62,574 nt of DNA, taken from NCBI GenBank assembly GCA_002731275.1, contig PCBK01000084.1, positions 1-62,574 on the forward strand, in the 5' to 3' direction. The translations under genes were made by a program, and so were the position numbers. The stretch's first letter is position 1, and the number at the start of each line of letters is the position of its first letter. The notes under the pieces are model-generated. The model worked only from the letters and a program-made list of their open reading frames with translations. It was not told the origin of the DNA and ran no database searches. This stretch comes from Deltaproteobacteria bacterium. GTDB lineage: Bacteria; Myxococcota_C; UBA6777. Below, piece after piece: positions 35,409-44,231 of the stretch.

Positions 35409-37037
35409 ATGCCGGAACAAATAGGTAAGTACACACTCCTCAAAAAAATTGCCGTTGGCGGAATGGCCGAAATTCACCTCTCCGAACAGAGCGGTCCAGG
35501 TGGATTCAAAAAGCAACTCGTCATCAAACGCATCCTGCCTCATCTCGTCAATGACGAGAAGTTTTTGCAGATGTTCCAGGATGAAGCACGCGTTGCCGCC
35601 ATGATGAACCATCCCAACATCGTGCAAATTTTTGATTTGGGTCAGGAAGATAGTAACTTTTACATCGCGATGGAGTACGTCTCAGGCTTCAACCTGCGCT
35701 CCATTATCCAGCAATCCAACAACCATGGGATGTGGCTTGCGCCCGAATATATCGCCAAAATAGGTTCACAAATAGCCGAAGGTCTTGAGTACGCTCACAA
35801 CTTCTGTGATCCAAATGGCAACCACCTCAACCTCATCCACCGCGATGTTTCACCTCAAAACATCATCCTCTCCAAACAAGGCATCATCAAAATCGTCGAT
35901 TTTGGGATTGCAAAAGCCAAGTCCAACGTTCAGGAAACACAAGCAGGCGTGATCAAAGGTAAACTCGCCTACATGTCACCAGAGCAAGTCAAAGGACAAA
36001 CGCTCGATCGCAGAAGCGACTTGTTCTCGCTTGGGATCGTCATGTTCGAGCTCGCCACTCACCAACGGCCTTTCCACGGAAAGACCGATATCGACATGCT
36101 CCGCGCGATCCTCGAAATAGGACCCCAACCTATCGATCACCTGCGCCCAGACTTCCCACACGAGCTCAACCGCATTATCACACGATGTCTCTCTAAAGAC
36201 CGAGATAATCGGTATCAATCGGCTCGTGAAGTCCAATGGGATCTCGAAAACTTCCTCCAGTCATGGGGAAGACCCATCGGCACATACCAACTCAAAGAGC
36301 TTGTCAACCGCGTTGAACAGCTCGAAAATGGCGAGAATAACGCCTCCCATCATCCCCCAACCCCCGCCCCAGCTCCAGCACCACTCCCACAACCCGTCCA
36401 CGCCCCCGCGCCCTCCAATAACTTTGCCGAAGAAGAGACCGCTTGGGCCAACGATCCTCGCAGGCTCAACCAAAACAACCAAAATAACCACAACAACGGA
36501 TGGGATAACTCACATCAAAACCAGTGGAGTAACCACCACCACGACAACGCTGGCTCATGGGATGACGATGATGATGACGAAGTCACGATCTTGAACTTCC
36601 CACCATCGTCGAATAGACCACAAAGACACCACACCCCATCCCCTGTCGCAATGCCTCATGGCCAGCTTGGTGCAAGAGACCTCGATACAGTCTACGAACC
36701 CAGCGCAGAGTCACCAGGTTCGATGACACGGCTGGACGAACCTGTTCCTCAAGAGATCGCAAACTCATATATGGGCAAAGGAGCGAACACACCTGCTCCT
36801 ACAGTCGTCAACAGCCCCATCCCCATCGCAAGACCTGCACAACCACGCTCCAATCCCAGTACGATGCCACAACCGGCTCCCTCGTGGAATCCACCCGCGA
36901 CCTCTCCCCATGTCCCAGCCATCCAGCCCAACCAGACAAAGAAAAAGAATTCTTCCTTAATGCTCGGGCTCTCCATCGCCTTTGTCCTCGCAGGTGGTGT
37001 CGCAGCAGCGCTTTACTTCTTTGTAATCAAAGGCTAA
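35409..37037 (+). CDS. Ser/Thr protein kinase, Pkn type, C-terminal membrane anchor
   Basis: A 542-residue receptor-type kinase. The catalytic domain (about 7-280) is complete: IAVGGMAEIHL loop, LVIKRIL with the ATP-binding Lys, LIHRDVSPQNIIL, IVDFGIAKA and AYMSPEQVKG. The HRDVSPQN form is typical of Myxococcota kinases. A 230-residue Pro/Asn/His-rich linker follows, then a single C-terminal membrane segment (LMLGLSIAFVLAGGVAAALYFFV) with almost nothing after it, so it has no extracytoplasmic sensor. It is preceded by its own sigma-70-type promoter. It converges on the large cyclase-like/ATPase/TPR gene. Confidence 0.93.
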   Translation: MPEQIGKYTLLKKIAVGGMAEIHLSEQSGPGGFKKQLVIKRILPHLVNDEKFLQMFQDEARVAAMMNHPNIVQIFDLGQEDSNFYIAMEYVSGFNLRSIIQQSNNHGMWLAPEYIAKIGSQIAEGLEYAHNFCDPNGNHLNLIHRDVSPQNIILSKQGIIKIVDFGIAKAKSNVQETQAGVIKGKLAYMSPEQVKGQTLDRRSDLFSLGIVMFELATHQRPFHGKTDIDMLRAILEIGPQPIDHLRPDFPHELNRIITRCLSKDRDNRYQSAREVQWDLENFLQSWGRPIGTYQLKELVNRVEQLENGENNASHHPPTPAPAPAPLPQPVHAPAPSNNFAEEETAWANDPRRLNQNNQNNHNNGWDNSHQNQWSNHHHDNAGSWDDDDDDEVTILNFPPSSNRPQRHHTPSPVAMPHGQLGARDLDTVYEPSAESPGSMTRLDEPVPQEIANSYMGKGANTPAPTVVNSPIPIARPAQPRSNPSTMPQPAPSWNPPATSPHVPAIQPNQTKKKNSSLMLGLSIAFVLAGGVAAALYFFVIKG

Positions 37038-37171
37038 AAGCTCCTGAGGCCTCGTTTCCCTCCTGCCAAGTGCCCTCTCTTTTCGCACCAAAGCCTCACA
37101 ACATGTATGTCAGATGTTTTCGAAGATGTCTGGACGTCCCCTCTTCCGCCTCAAATCACGACCCCTTTGGC

Positions 37172-40100
37172 TCAATCAGATGACTTCTTGTCCTCCGGCT
37201 CATCATCCTGGAGTTCGATTTTGTCGATCTCTTCGATAACTTGCTCGTGCATCAGCTCTTCCTTGACCTGCTCGCGCTCTTCACGACGTTCTTTCCAAAA
37301 CGTCTTGGTTCGATCACTGCGTCCCTCTTCGAACCAATCTCGAGATATATCATCATCTTCGGCAACTTGGGCGATGATAACCATAGAGTCGTAGACAGAC
37401 GGTTTTTTTGTCGTATCTCCAATCATCACGGGAGCATAACGCATAGTATCCGGCCCTGCTTCATCTTCAGACAGAGCATCTTCAAACATCTCAAGTGAGA
37501 GATCTTCCTGCCCATCCACATCTACATCCACGTCGACGTCGTCTTTGATATCGGGGACCTTTAGCTCCGTTGTTGCGAGCAGCTCCGAAGAAATAGCCGG
37601 CAAATGCTCCGATGATGGAGACATTGGAGGCGCAACAGGGATAACGTGTTGCTTTTTCCCTGGTGAAGGAGGCATGGGGATTCGCGTCACACCCTTCTTT
37701 TTCTTCTTGGGTTTGCCGTATTCAGAGTGATCGATGACCACCATTGAGATCGTCTCTTCTTCACCTATCAACGAATCAGAGAGGGGATCCTCTTCCTCGA
37801 CGTATGGAGCATGTTCTTCACTCTGTTCAGCGCCAAGGTCTTCGAGTGATACGTTCATCAAGCTCTCAGGCAAGGTCACCTTCAACGTCTCTTGTGCTTC
37901 GACCTGATCGGCTTCACGTCTGTCGAGAGAGAACGTCTCGTGTTTCGACGTCGGTTCAAAGTCCTCTGAAAGTTCTTCGACTTCATCTTTTGTCGCATCC
38001 TCCTCAACCTCTTTCGGGCTCGTATTCATCACCAAGGATTTGATGTCTTTGGGGAATTCTTGCACAGTTGCCTTCAGATCTCCTTCGGCCTCTGCGACGT
38101 CATCAATGTCCTCGACCTCCTCCTCAGAGGAGACTTCAGCGACCTCAGCCTCTTGGGCTTCTGGAACAATCAGCTCATCAGGGGCGGAGCTTGAAGCTTC
38201 CTGAGTTTCGGATTGATTCTCTGTCTCGGAGTTGCTCTCTTCGACAACAACATCCACCTGTTCGTGTACATCGGGGGTTTCAGCAGGAGAAACGTCAGAA
38301 ACAGCGTGTGTCTCCTCGACAGGTGCAGCTTTATCCTCAACGTCAAGACCCAAAGAAGGTAGCTCCAAAGGCGGCAGACTCATCGCCAGGCGCTCCAAGC
38401 TCGTGACGGCCTTATCGGAGTCCTCTTCCTCCAGTTCTTCGATATCGGGCAACAAAGCAGTCGGTGCTTTCTCTTCTTCCTTCTTTTCTTCGCTGGACTT
38501 CGCAGGAGGTTGTGGAAAGACAGGAGGAGGGAGGACTATTTTTTTGGAGGGACTCACCTGTGGGACGGCGCCGATGACAGTCTTGGCGTCCTCATTTTCC
38601 TCTTCAATTTCGAGTAAATCGTCGTCATCAAGTGCATCTTCTGCGCTGAGCGCCTCGATCTCCTCTTGTGAGAGGCTCTCTTGCACTGCGACTTGTGCTG
38701 CAGGTAATTCATCGGAGGTCTCAACATCCTCGGCATCAAACACAAGAGGAGCGGAGGGTTTTTGTGCCTTTGTGTCCCCCTCAGACGTGGCTCTCTCTGC
38801 GGCCTTTTGCCTACGGAATTCTTCTAATTCAGGCAAAAAGAACGGCTTGGAGACAACCCTGGGCTGACGGAAACGTTGGGGAGGCTCGTTATCTTGTAAC
38901 AGAACCTTCTTCTCTTCTTCGGAGATCACAGCTGGTGTGGGTGCAGGCCCAACTTCGTCTTCATCAAACTGGACGTTGAACTGTAAGGTCCTGTCAGGAC
39001 CGGAGAGACCAGCCCCAGTTGAGAAGAGAGAGATATCGGGCGCTGGAGCCTTCTCTTCCTCCTGAAACTGTTTGACTTCATTTAGGAAACGAGCGGACTC
39101 TTCCTCAAACTTCTGCATATTGAGTCTTCGGAAGTCGGCTTTCGCAAGCTCAAGGTGGTATCGCCCACGCTCAACATTTCCGCGATTCACCTCGTAGAAT
39201 CCAAGCCTCATGCGGCTCTTGGCCTCTTCTTGGAGGTTTTCGTGTTTACTCGCGATCTCGATAGACTCTTCAAAACACGCGAGCGCGTTGCCAAAGTACT
39301 TTTCAGGTAAACCTTCTGCAATCTCATCATCTTCGTTTTGTTCAATGACCTCTTGGGGAAGCGCAGCGTACACATCTCCCATAAGACGGAAGATTCCAGC
39401 GAGGGCCGAACGAATCCCACCTTCTTGGATCAACGCATAGGCATCACGACAATGATCGAGCGCGAGGAGCGCTTCGCTGCGCTTGAGCTCAAGCTCCCCG
39501 AGCAGTCGGTAACACTCCGCCATAATCAGCTTATCTTCAATTTTCTCAGCGATATGGAGGGCTCTTTCGAGATTGTCAGAGGCTTGCTTGAGTTCACCAC
39601 GAAGGAGATACAGTTCGCCGATATTGACGAGGATGACAGCCATCATGAGGCGCTCACCCATCTTCTTCACGAGATTCGCGCTGAGCAGCAGCTCAGCAAG
39701 GGCCGCATCGTAGTTCCCCTTCAGGACGTTGATCGCGGCGAGGTTGTTCATCGACTGTACAGTCTGTGCTGTTTGGCCAAGCTCTTTGCGGATCTCTAAG
39801 GCCTCTTGATGATGTGCCATGGCTTCGTCGAGACGCCCAGTCTGGAGCAAGAGGTTCCCCATATCACTTAGCGTCCATGCGATGTCACCAGGATTTTTCA
39901 TCTCACGTCGCAGGTCGAGTGCTTCTTGGAGATACAAGCGCGCAGTTTGGTAGTCACCGATGACTGTGTAGACCTTCCCCATGTGAGAGAGGGACATTGC
40001 GACGCCACGGGCGTAGTCATTTTCTTTGTGGAGCGCGTGTCCATTCTTCAGGACTTCGAGGGCTCTTTGAAAGTCGCGCAACAAAAAGAACGTCCACCCC

Positions 40101-42403
40101 ATACGGGTGAAGATCTCCGCGGCCAAGACGCGCAAACTCATCTGCCAAGAGATCGACAAAATTTGCTCAAAAGTCTCGATCGCGAGGGGATAGCGACCTT
40201 GTACGATGTAGGTCTCGGCGAGACAACGTAAGGCATCGATGCGCTTTTGGACCCAGGATTCTGGCATATACTGGAGGGCGAGTTCGAGGTGTTCGACAGC
40301 TTTGTTGGTGGCGGAGATCTTGCTCGCGCTCTTTCCAACCTTCAGATGATAAGCCGCAGCACGTTCGAAATCCTGACTTGTCGAGAAATGGTGCGCGAGC
40401 TCCATAAAGAGCTCAACACGACGCTCGCGTGCGGTCACTTCAAGCCACTGACCAGCACTTCGATGGTACGAAATTCTCGTCTCCATCGGGATCTCTTGGT
40501 ACACTAACTCTTGCATCAAAGAGGGAACAAACAGGTATTGTGCTTCCCCTTCCAGGACGGATTGGTTTTGATACTGGATCACGCCAAGCTGGACGAGTTG
40601 ATCGAGCACTTCTTCCAAGTCATCTTTGCGATTGAGGAAGACACCATCTTGCATCTTCCAGCCAGGACGAAAGTCTCCCTCTTTACGATACAACATCTCG
40701 ACACCACCGCGCCAAAACGTTTTTCCAAAGACAGAGGCTTTTTGCAACACTTCACGCGCAAATGTATCCAAACGAGACAAGCGAGAGAGTAAGATCCCCT
40801 CGATACTTCCAGGGATTTCCAGGTTCTCGACATCGTCGCCGTGGACGAGCACTTCGGAGAAGTCTCGTTCGACAAGCTCGCGAATACTCTCGCGTAAAAA
40901 GTAGGGGTTCCCCTCGGCGATAGTAAGAATACGTTTGAGCAATTTGCGGGGAAGTTGGCTCCCCGAAGGCAAGAGCTCCTCAGCCATCTTTTGCGCCGAC
41001 TCGTGATCCAGTGGCTTGAGCACCAGACGCTCTCCTGGCAGCTGCAACCCTGCGTCTCTCTCCAACTCCAAAAAGAACGAAGTGCGTGTTGTGCAAATGA
41101 ACAAACACTGTGTGTCCTCTAACTCCTCAGTCAAAAACTGCAACAAACGCAAAGAAGAGCTGTCTGCGGAGTACAAGCTGTCGAGCACAAATAACATCGG
41201 CTTGCTCTGCGCGCACAACATCAAGAACTCGGAGAACGCTGTAAAGGCGAGCTTTTCAAGCTGCGCAGGATCATCATCGACTGCCGCAATATGAGGCGAG
41301 CCAGGAAAATCAACCTGGCACAAGAGGCCCATCAGGTGGATCGACTCCTCAGGGAACGTACCGATCAGCGCGGCTTCCACACCTTCGAGCAGCTTTTGTC
41401 TACAGACATCCCCTTCGTCGTTTTCCTGGATGTCAAAGAAGGAACGCAGGATGTCGCCAAAGTACGAGTAAGGCGTACGACGCCAACGATCCACTCGTCG
41501 TCGTTGACGAGGATTCTTAAACAACGTCGCGCGACCTTTGGCGACGTTGATAAGCTCTCGAACCAAACGACTCTTACCAGTCCCGAGCTCACCTGTCAGA
41601 GAGAAGAAGATCGGGCCTTCTCCCCGCTCAACGCGCTCAAAAGCACGTACCATACGGCCAAGCTCTCTTGTCCTTCCGACAAGCTCAGGCTCAACACTCA
41701 ACTCTGTAGTTGTGTGCGTCCCTTGTACATCGTACAACCCACGACCAAAAAAGGTCCCTTCGAGATTTTCGACGCGCACACATCTGAACGTGTCGCGGAT
41801 CATGCGGTGGGTTAAGCCATCGACACGTAGCGTTCCGGCTTCGGCCTCTTCGACGTAACGAAGAGCCTTGTCGAGTAACTCATGTCCTTCGAGTTCGCCG
41901 TCCTCCCCAACGCGAATCAGGTCTGTATTTTTTGCGTCGTTGGAGATCCGACCTGTACAGGCGACGAGACGGATAGGAGGTGTTTTTTTTGAGAGTGAGA
42001 CCAACCGCAACACTTTTAACGAAACGGTGACTGCTGTGATGGGATCTTCTTCTGTGGGAAACTGCATGCCAAAAGTTGCGGCAAACCGACCTTCACCGAG
42101 GTCTTCGAAGTGTCCCCCACTCTCTGTGATCACGAGACGCACACGTCCCATCATACGCTTGTGGAGCGTTTCAATCGCGGCCGCGTCAAGCGCTCCATCG
42201 CCTCCAAACTCTCCATATACAAACGTCACCTGGATCCGCGGCCCTCTTCGCCCCGCTGGCCCCTCTGACGAAGAAGCATCTGCGAGGAGTTGGGTACCAC
42301 ACTCCCCGCAAAAACGCTTACCAACTGGGTTTGGAGATCCACATTGACGACAGGACTCCATGTCCGTTGTATGCGTTTTTTGTTCATGCTTCGATTCAAC
42401 CAT
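37172..42403 (-). CDS. Zinc-ribbon, cyclase-like, AAA ATPase, TPR protein with acidic tail
   Basis: A 1743-residue signalling protein. A zinc ribbon (CRQCGSPN...CGECG) covers residues 18-36. A class III nucleotide-cyclase-like domain follows (about 55-215), in which the two metal-binding Asp positions read Glu (VYGEFGG; LGEGRFAATFG). It is probably not a cyclase. A STAND/AAA-type ATPase follows with Walker A GELGTGKS near 271 and LFVLDSLYSADSS as Walker B. About ten TPR units span about 640-1060. The last 600 residues are very acidic, low-complexity, with short conserved-looking islands. It resembles cyclase-ATPase-TPR regulators of Myxococcota and may respond to phosphorylation. GAGG lies eight bases before the ATG. 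Confidence 0.88.
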   Translation of the reverse strand: MVESKHEQKTHTTDMESCRQCGSPNPVGKRFCGECGTQLLADASSSEGPAGRRGPRIQVTFVYGEFGGDGALDAAAIETLHKRMMGRVRLVITESGGHFEDLGEGRFAATFGMQFPTEEDPITAVTVSLKVLRLVSLSKKTPPIRLVACTGRISNDAKNTDLIRVGEDGELEGHELLDKALRYVEEAEAGTLRVDGLTHRMIRDTFRCVRVENLEGTFFGRGLYDVQGTHTTTELSVEPELVGRTRELGRMVRAFERVERGEGPIFFSLTGELGTGKSRLVRELINVAKGRATLFKNPRQRRRVDRWRRTPYSYFGDILRSFFDIQENDEGDVCRQKLLEGVEAALIGTFPEESIHLMGLLCQVDFPGSPHIAAVDDDPAQLEKLAFTAFSEFLMLCAQSKPMLFVLDSLYSADSSSLRLLQFLTEELEDTQCLFICTTRTSFFLELERDAGLQLPGERLVLKPLDHESAQKMAEELLPSGSQLPRKLLKRILTIAEGNPYFLRESIRELVERDFSEVLVHGDDVENLEIPGSIEGILLSRLSRLDTFAREVLQKASVFGKTFWRGGVEMLYRKEGDFRPGWKMQDGVFLNRKDDLEEVLDQLVQLGVIQYQNQSVLEGEAQYLFVPSLMQELVYQEIPMETRISYHRSAGQWLEVTARERRVELFMELAHHFSTSQDFERAAAYHLKVGKSASKISATNKAVEHLELALQYMPESWVQKRIDALRCLAETYIVQGRYPLAIETFEQILSISWQMSLRVLAAEIFTRMGWTFFLLRDFQRALEVLKNGHALHKENDYARGVAMSLSHMGKVYTVIGDYQTARLYLQEALDLRREMKNPGDIAWTLSDMGNLLLQTGRLDEAMAHHQEALEIRKELGQTAQTVQSMNNLAAINVLKGNYDAALAELLLSANLVKKMGERLMMAVILVNIGELYLLRGELKQASDNLERALHIAEKIEDKLIMAECYRLLGELELKRSEALLALDHCRDAYALIQEGGIRSALAGIFRLMGDVYAALPQEVIEQNEDDEIAEGLPEKYFGNALACFEESIEIASKHENLQEEAKSRMRLGFYEVNRGNVERGRYHLELAKADFRRLNMQKFEEESARFLNEVKQFQEEEKAPAPDISLFSTGAGLSGPDRTLQFNVQFDEDEVGPAPTPAVISEEEKKVLLQDNEPPQRFRQPRVVSKPFFLPELEEFRRQKAAERATSEGDTKAQKPSAPLVFDAEDVETSDELPAAQVAVQESLSQEEIEALSAEDALDDDDLLEIEEENEDAKTVIGAVPQVSPSKKIVLPPPVFPQPPAKSSEEKKEEEKAPTALLPDIEELEEEDSDKAVTSLERLAMSLPPLELPSLGLDVEDKAAPVEETHAVSDVSPAETPDVHEQVDVVVEESNSETENQSETQEASSSAPDELIVPEAQEAEVAEVSSEEEVEDIDDVAEAEGDLKATVQEFPKDIKSLVMNTSPKEVEEDATKDEVEELSEDFEPTSKHETFSLDRREADQVEAQETLKVTLPESLMNVSLEDLGAEQSEEHAPYVEEEDPLSDSLIGEEETISMVVIDHSEYGKPKKKKKGVTRIPMPPSPGKKQHVIPVAPPMSPSSEHLPAISSELLATTELKVPDIKDDVDVDVDVDGQEDLSLEMFEDALSEDEAGPDTMRYAPVMIGDTTKKPSVYDSMVIIAQVAEDDDISRDWFEEGRSDRTKTFWKERREEREQVKEELMHEQVIEEIDKIELQDDEPEDKKSSD

Positions 42404-42758
42404 ATTCCATTCCTCTGCGCATCATCCGATGGTCATCCGCGGACGCAACTTTAGGCCACAACGCAAAAAAACCCGAAGACGTCATCGTCCTCTGGTCACC
42501 TTTTTTTGCAGCGGCCTGACGCAAAGCCCTTCACAATCGGGGCAATGCTTCATCCTCATTCGGTGTAAACGAAAAACTCGTCCAATTTATAGCGAAAAAA
42601 GATCTTTTGTTCAACACATACGTTTCACAAAAAGGGCAAGAAAATAAAAGCCCTGCGACGTGCCCACAACACAGCGCACCAAGTGCAAACGAAGCAAACA
42701 ACCATCATCCCGGGATACTGGGACATCCACATACTTCATCACGTTCGGAGAGTTGGAT
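42404..42758. other. Divergent intergenic region
   Basis: A 355-bp AT-rich gap between divergent genes. Promoters for both should lie here, but I could not assign any. Short frames in it look spurious. Confidence 0.5.
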
Positions 42759-43625
42759 ATGAACACGCAAACGACATACATTTTCAAGAGCATTTTGCTC
42801 GCGCTTGTCTTTTGTCTCCCCAGCATACAGAGCGCACAAGCACACAAAGTCTTACCAGGGTTGCGGCTCGGCCCCGTTCGCTTCCACTTGCGAGCTGGAC
42901 ACCGCAAGCTCCCCACTTTTTCACACAGGGGCCGTCTTTATACACTTGGCCAAAAAGGTGCCCAGTACTCGATTTACATCCAAAACCTCACAGGGCAACG
43001 ACTTGAGGTCGTCGTCTCAGTGGATGGTCGGGATGTCGTTACAGGTGAAAAAGCCACTCACTTTCGCCGACGAGGGTATATACTGAATCCGTACAAATAC
43101 GTCAACATTACAGGTTACAGGACGAGCATCCAGGGTGTCGCAGCCTTTCGCTTCTCCTCTCCGCCAAAAGCCTACGCCACCAAATGGGGTGATAGTCGTT
43201 ATGCTCTTGGCCTGATCCAGATCGCCGTTTTTCACGAAAAGCGCCCCATCGCGTATATCCCCAGACCACATCCACATCTTCGACGTCACAGAAAAGGACG
43301 TTCCACATTCTCCAAACAATCTCCCACAAAAGAATCCAGCCCAGCAACAGGCGGGAAGTCCGATTCAATGGTACGTCAACGACGCATTCGCATCCCTCGC
43401 CGCGCCCCCAAACTCGGCACAGCGTTTGGACAATACAAGCACGCTCCTGCACAATACACGACCTTTCATCGGGCCGGCGGTTTTCCAACCTACCGCTACA
43501 TGATCAGATACAACAGCTGCGCAGGATTCCGCGCAACAGGCATTTATACGAGTCATTGCCCACGTTATAGACGCCCCCTCATCCAAAAACACCGCGGCCG
43601 CTTCACCCCTCCCCCCACGAAATAA
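42759..43625 (+). CDS. Secreted basic protein of uncharacterised family
   Basis: A 288-residue exported protein with a signal peptide ending near QAHK. The central part has VVVSVDGRDVVTGE, then GYILNPYKYVNI, VAAFRFSSPP and GLIQIAVFHEKRP. This order recalls an uncharacterised family of Gram-negative proteins that begins with a beta-sandwich. The C-terminal half is Arg/His/Pro-rich and low-complexity with two cysteines. GGAG lies eight bases before the chosen ATG. An 8-bp hairpin follows the stop codon. Confidence 0.72.
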   Translation: MNTQTTYIFKSILLALVFCLPSIQSAQAHKVLPGLRLGPVRFHLRAGHRKLPTFSHRGRLYTLGQKGAQYSIYIQNLTGQRLEVVVSVDGRDVVTGEKATHFRRRGYILNPYKYVNITGYRTSIQGVAAFRFSSPPKAYATKWGDSRYALGLIQIAVFHEKRPIAYIPRPHPHLRRHRKGRSTFSKQSPTKESSPATGGKSDSMVRQRRIRIPRRAPKLGTAFGQYKHAPAQYTTFHRAGGFPTYRYMIRYNSCAGFRATGIYTSHCPRYRRPLIQKHRGRFTPPPTK

Positions 43626-43626
43626 A

Positions 43627-43645
43627 CCTACGACATCGTCGTAGG
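43627..43645 (+). terminator. Hairpin after the stop codon, possible terminator
   Basis: CCTACGAC and GTCGTAGG form a perfect 8-bp stem around ATC directly after the stop at 43625. There is no T-run, so it is not a classical intrinsic terminator. The following 240 bp to 43886 are AT-rich and hold no gene I can support. Confidence 0.35.
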
Positions 43646-43886
43646 ACACAAAACCTGCCCTTGCGAAACAATCACCTCACGTGACTCAAGACCCAACCAT
43701 CCAAAAGCAATGTCACATCGAGTTTGTACGCCGCCATCCCCACCCACTCCATCATCCTCTCGCAAAAAAATTGCCTTCCCTCCACCTATCGACGACAATT
43801 CCCCCATCGAATGTATGATTTTTTGTTTATTTTCGTAATGTTAAGATGATTTTCATTTTATTTTTTGTCAAAAGGATCGTATACTT

Positions 43887-44231
43887 ATGCAAGTTCAACC
43901 TTCGTCAACGTCCCCCTTCCAGTCGCTCTTTCAACACTCCTTACAGCAAGACACACAAGCGCGGATCAAGGCGCTGCTTTGTGAGTCCTTGATGTACCCA
44001 GCAGATGCCGAATGGCTTGCAGAACAGCTCGACGACATTTACGCAGAGCTGCACCGCATCAATCAAACTTCACCTATCAACGTGAAGCACGACAATGGGA
44101 CCATCATGTTACAAGGGGAAAAGGAGTCGTTGTGTTTGGAGTGGAGGGCATTTTGGCAAGAAACAGGCACACACAATCAATCCGCAGACGCGCTCGCAAC
44201 GCGACTGTCGCAGATGTCGTGCAGCGTATAA
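43887..44231 (+). CDS. Small hypothetical protein
   Basis: A 114-residue, Gln-rich, probably helical cytoplasmic protein with no signal peptide or known motif. AAGGA lies about ten bases before the ATG and an AT-rich tract typical of a promoter lies further upstream. It abuts the converging C13-PDZ-thioredoxin gene with no gap. Coding status rests on the start context and on being a single clean frame. Confidence 0.55.
   Translation: MQVQPSSTSPFQSLFQHSLQQDTQARIKALLCESLMYPADAEWLAEQLDDIYAELHRINQTSPINVKHDNGTIMLQGEKESLCLEWRAFWQETGTHNQSADALATRLSQMSCSV

Noticed and set aside
43627-43645. Classical intrinsic terminator
   Set aside because: The stem is good but no T-run follows; kept only as a low-confidence feature.
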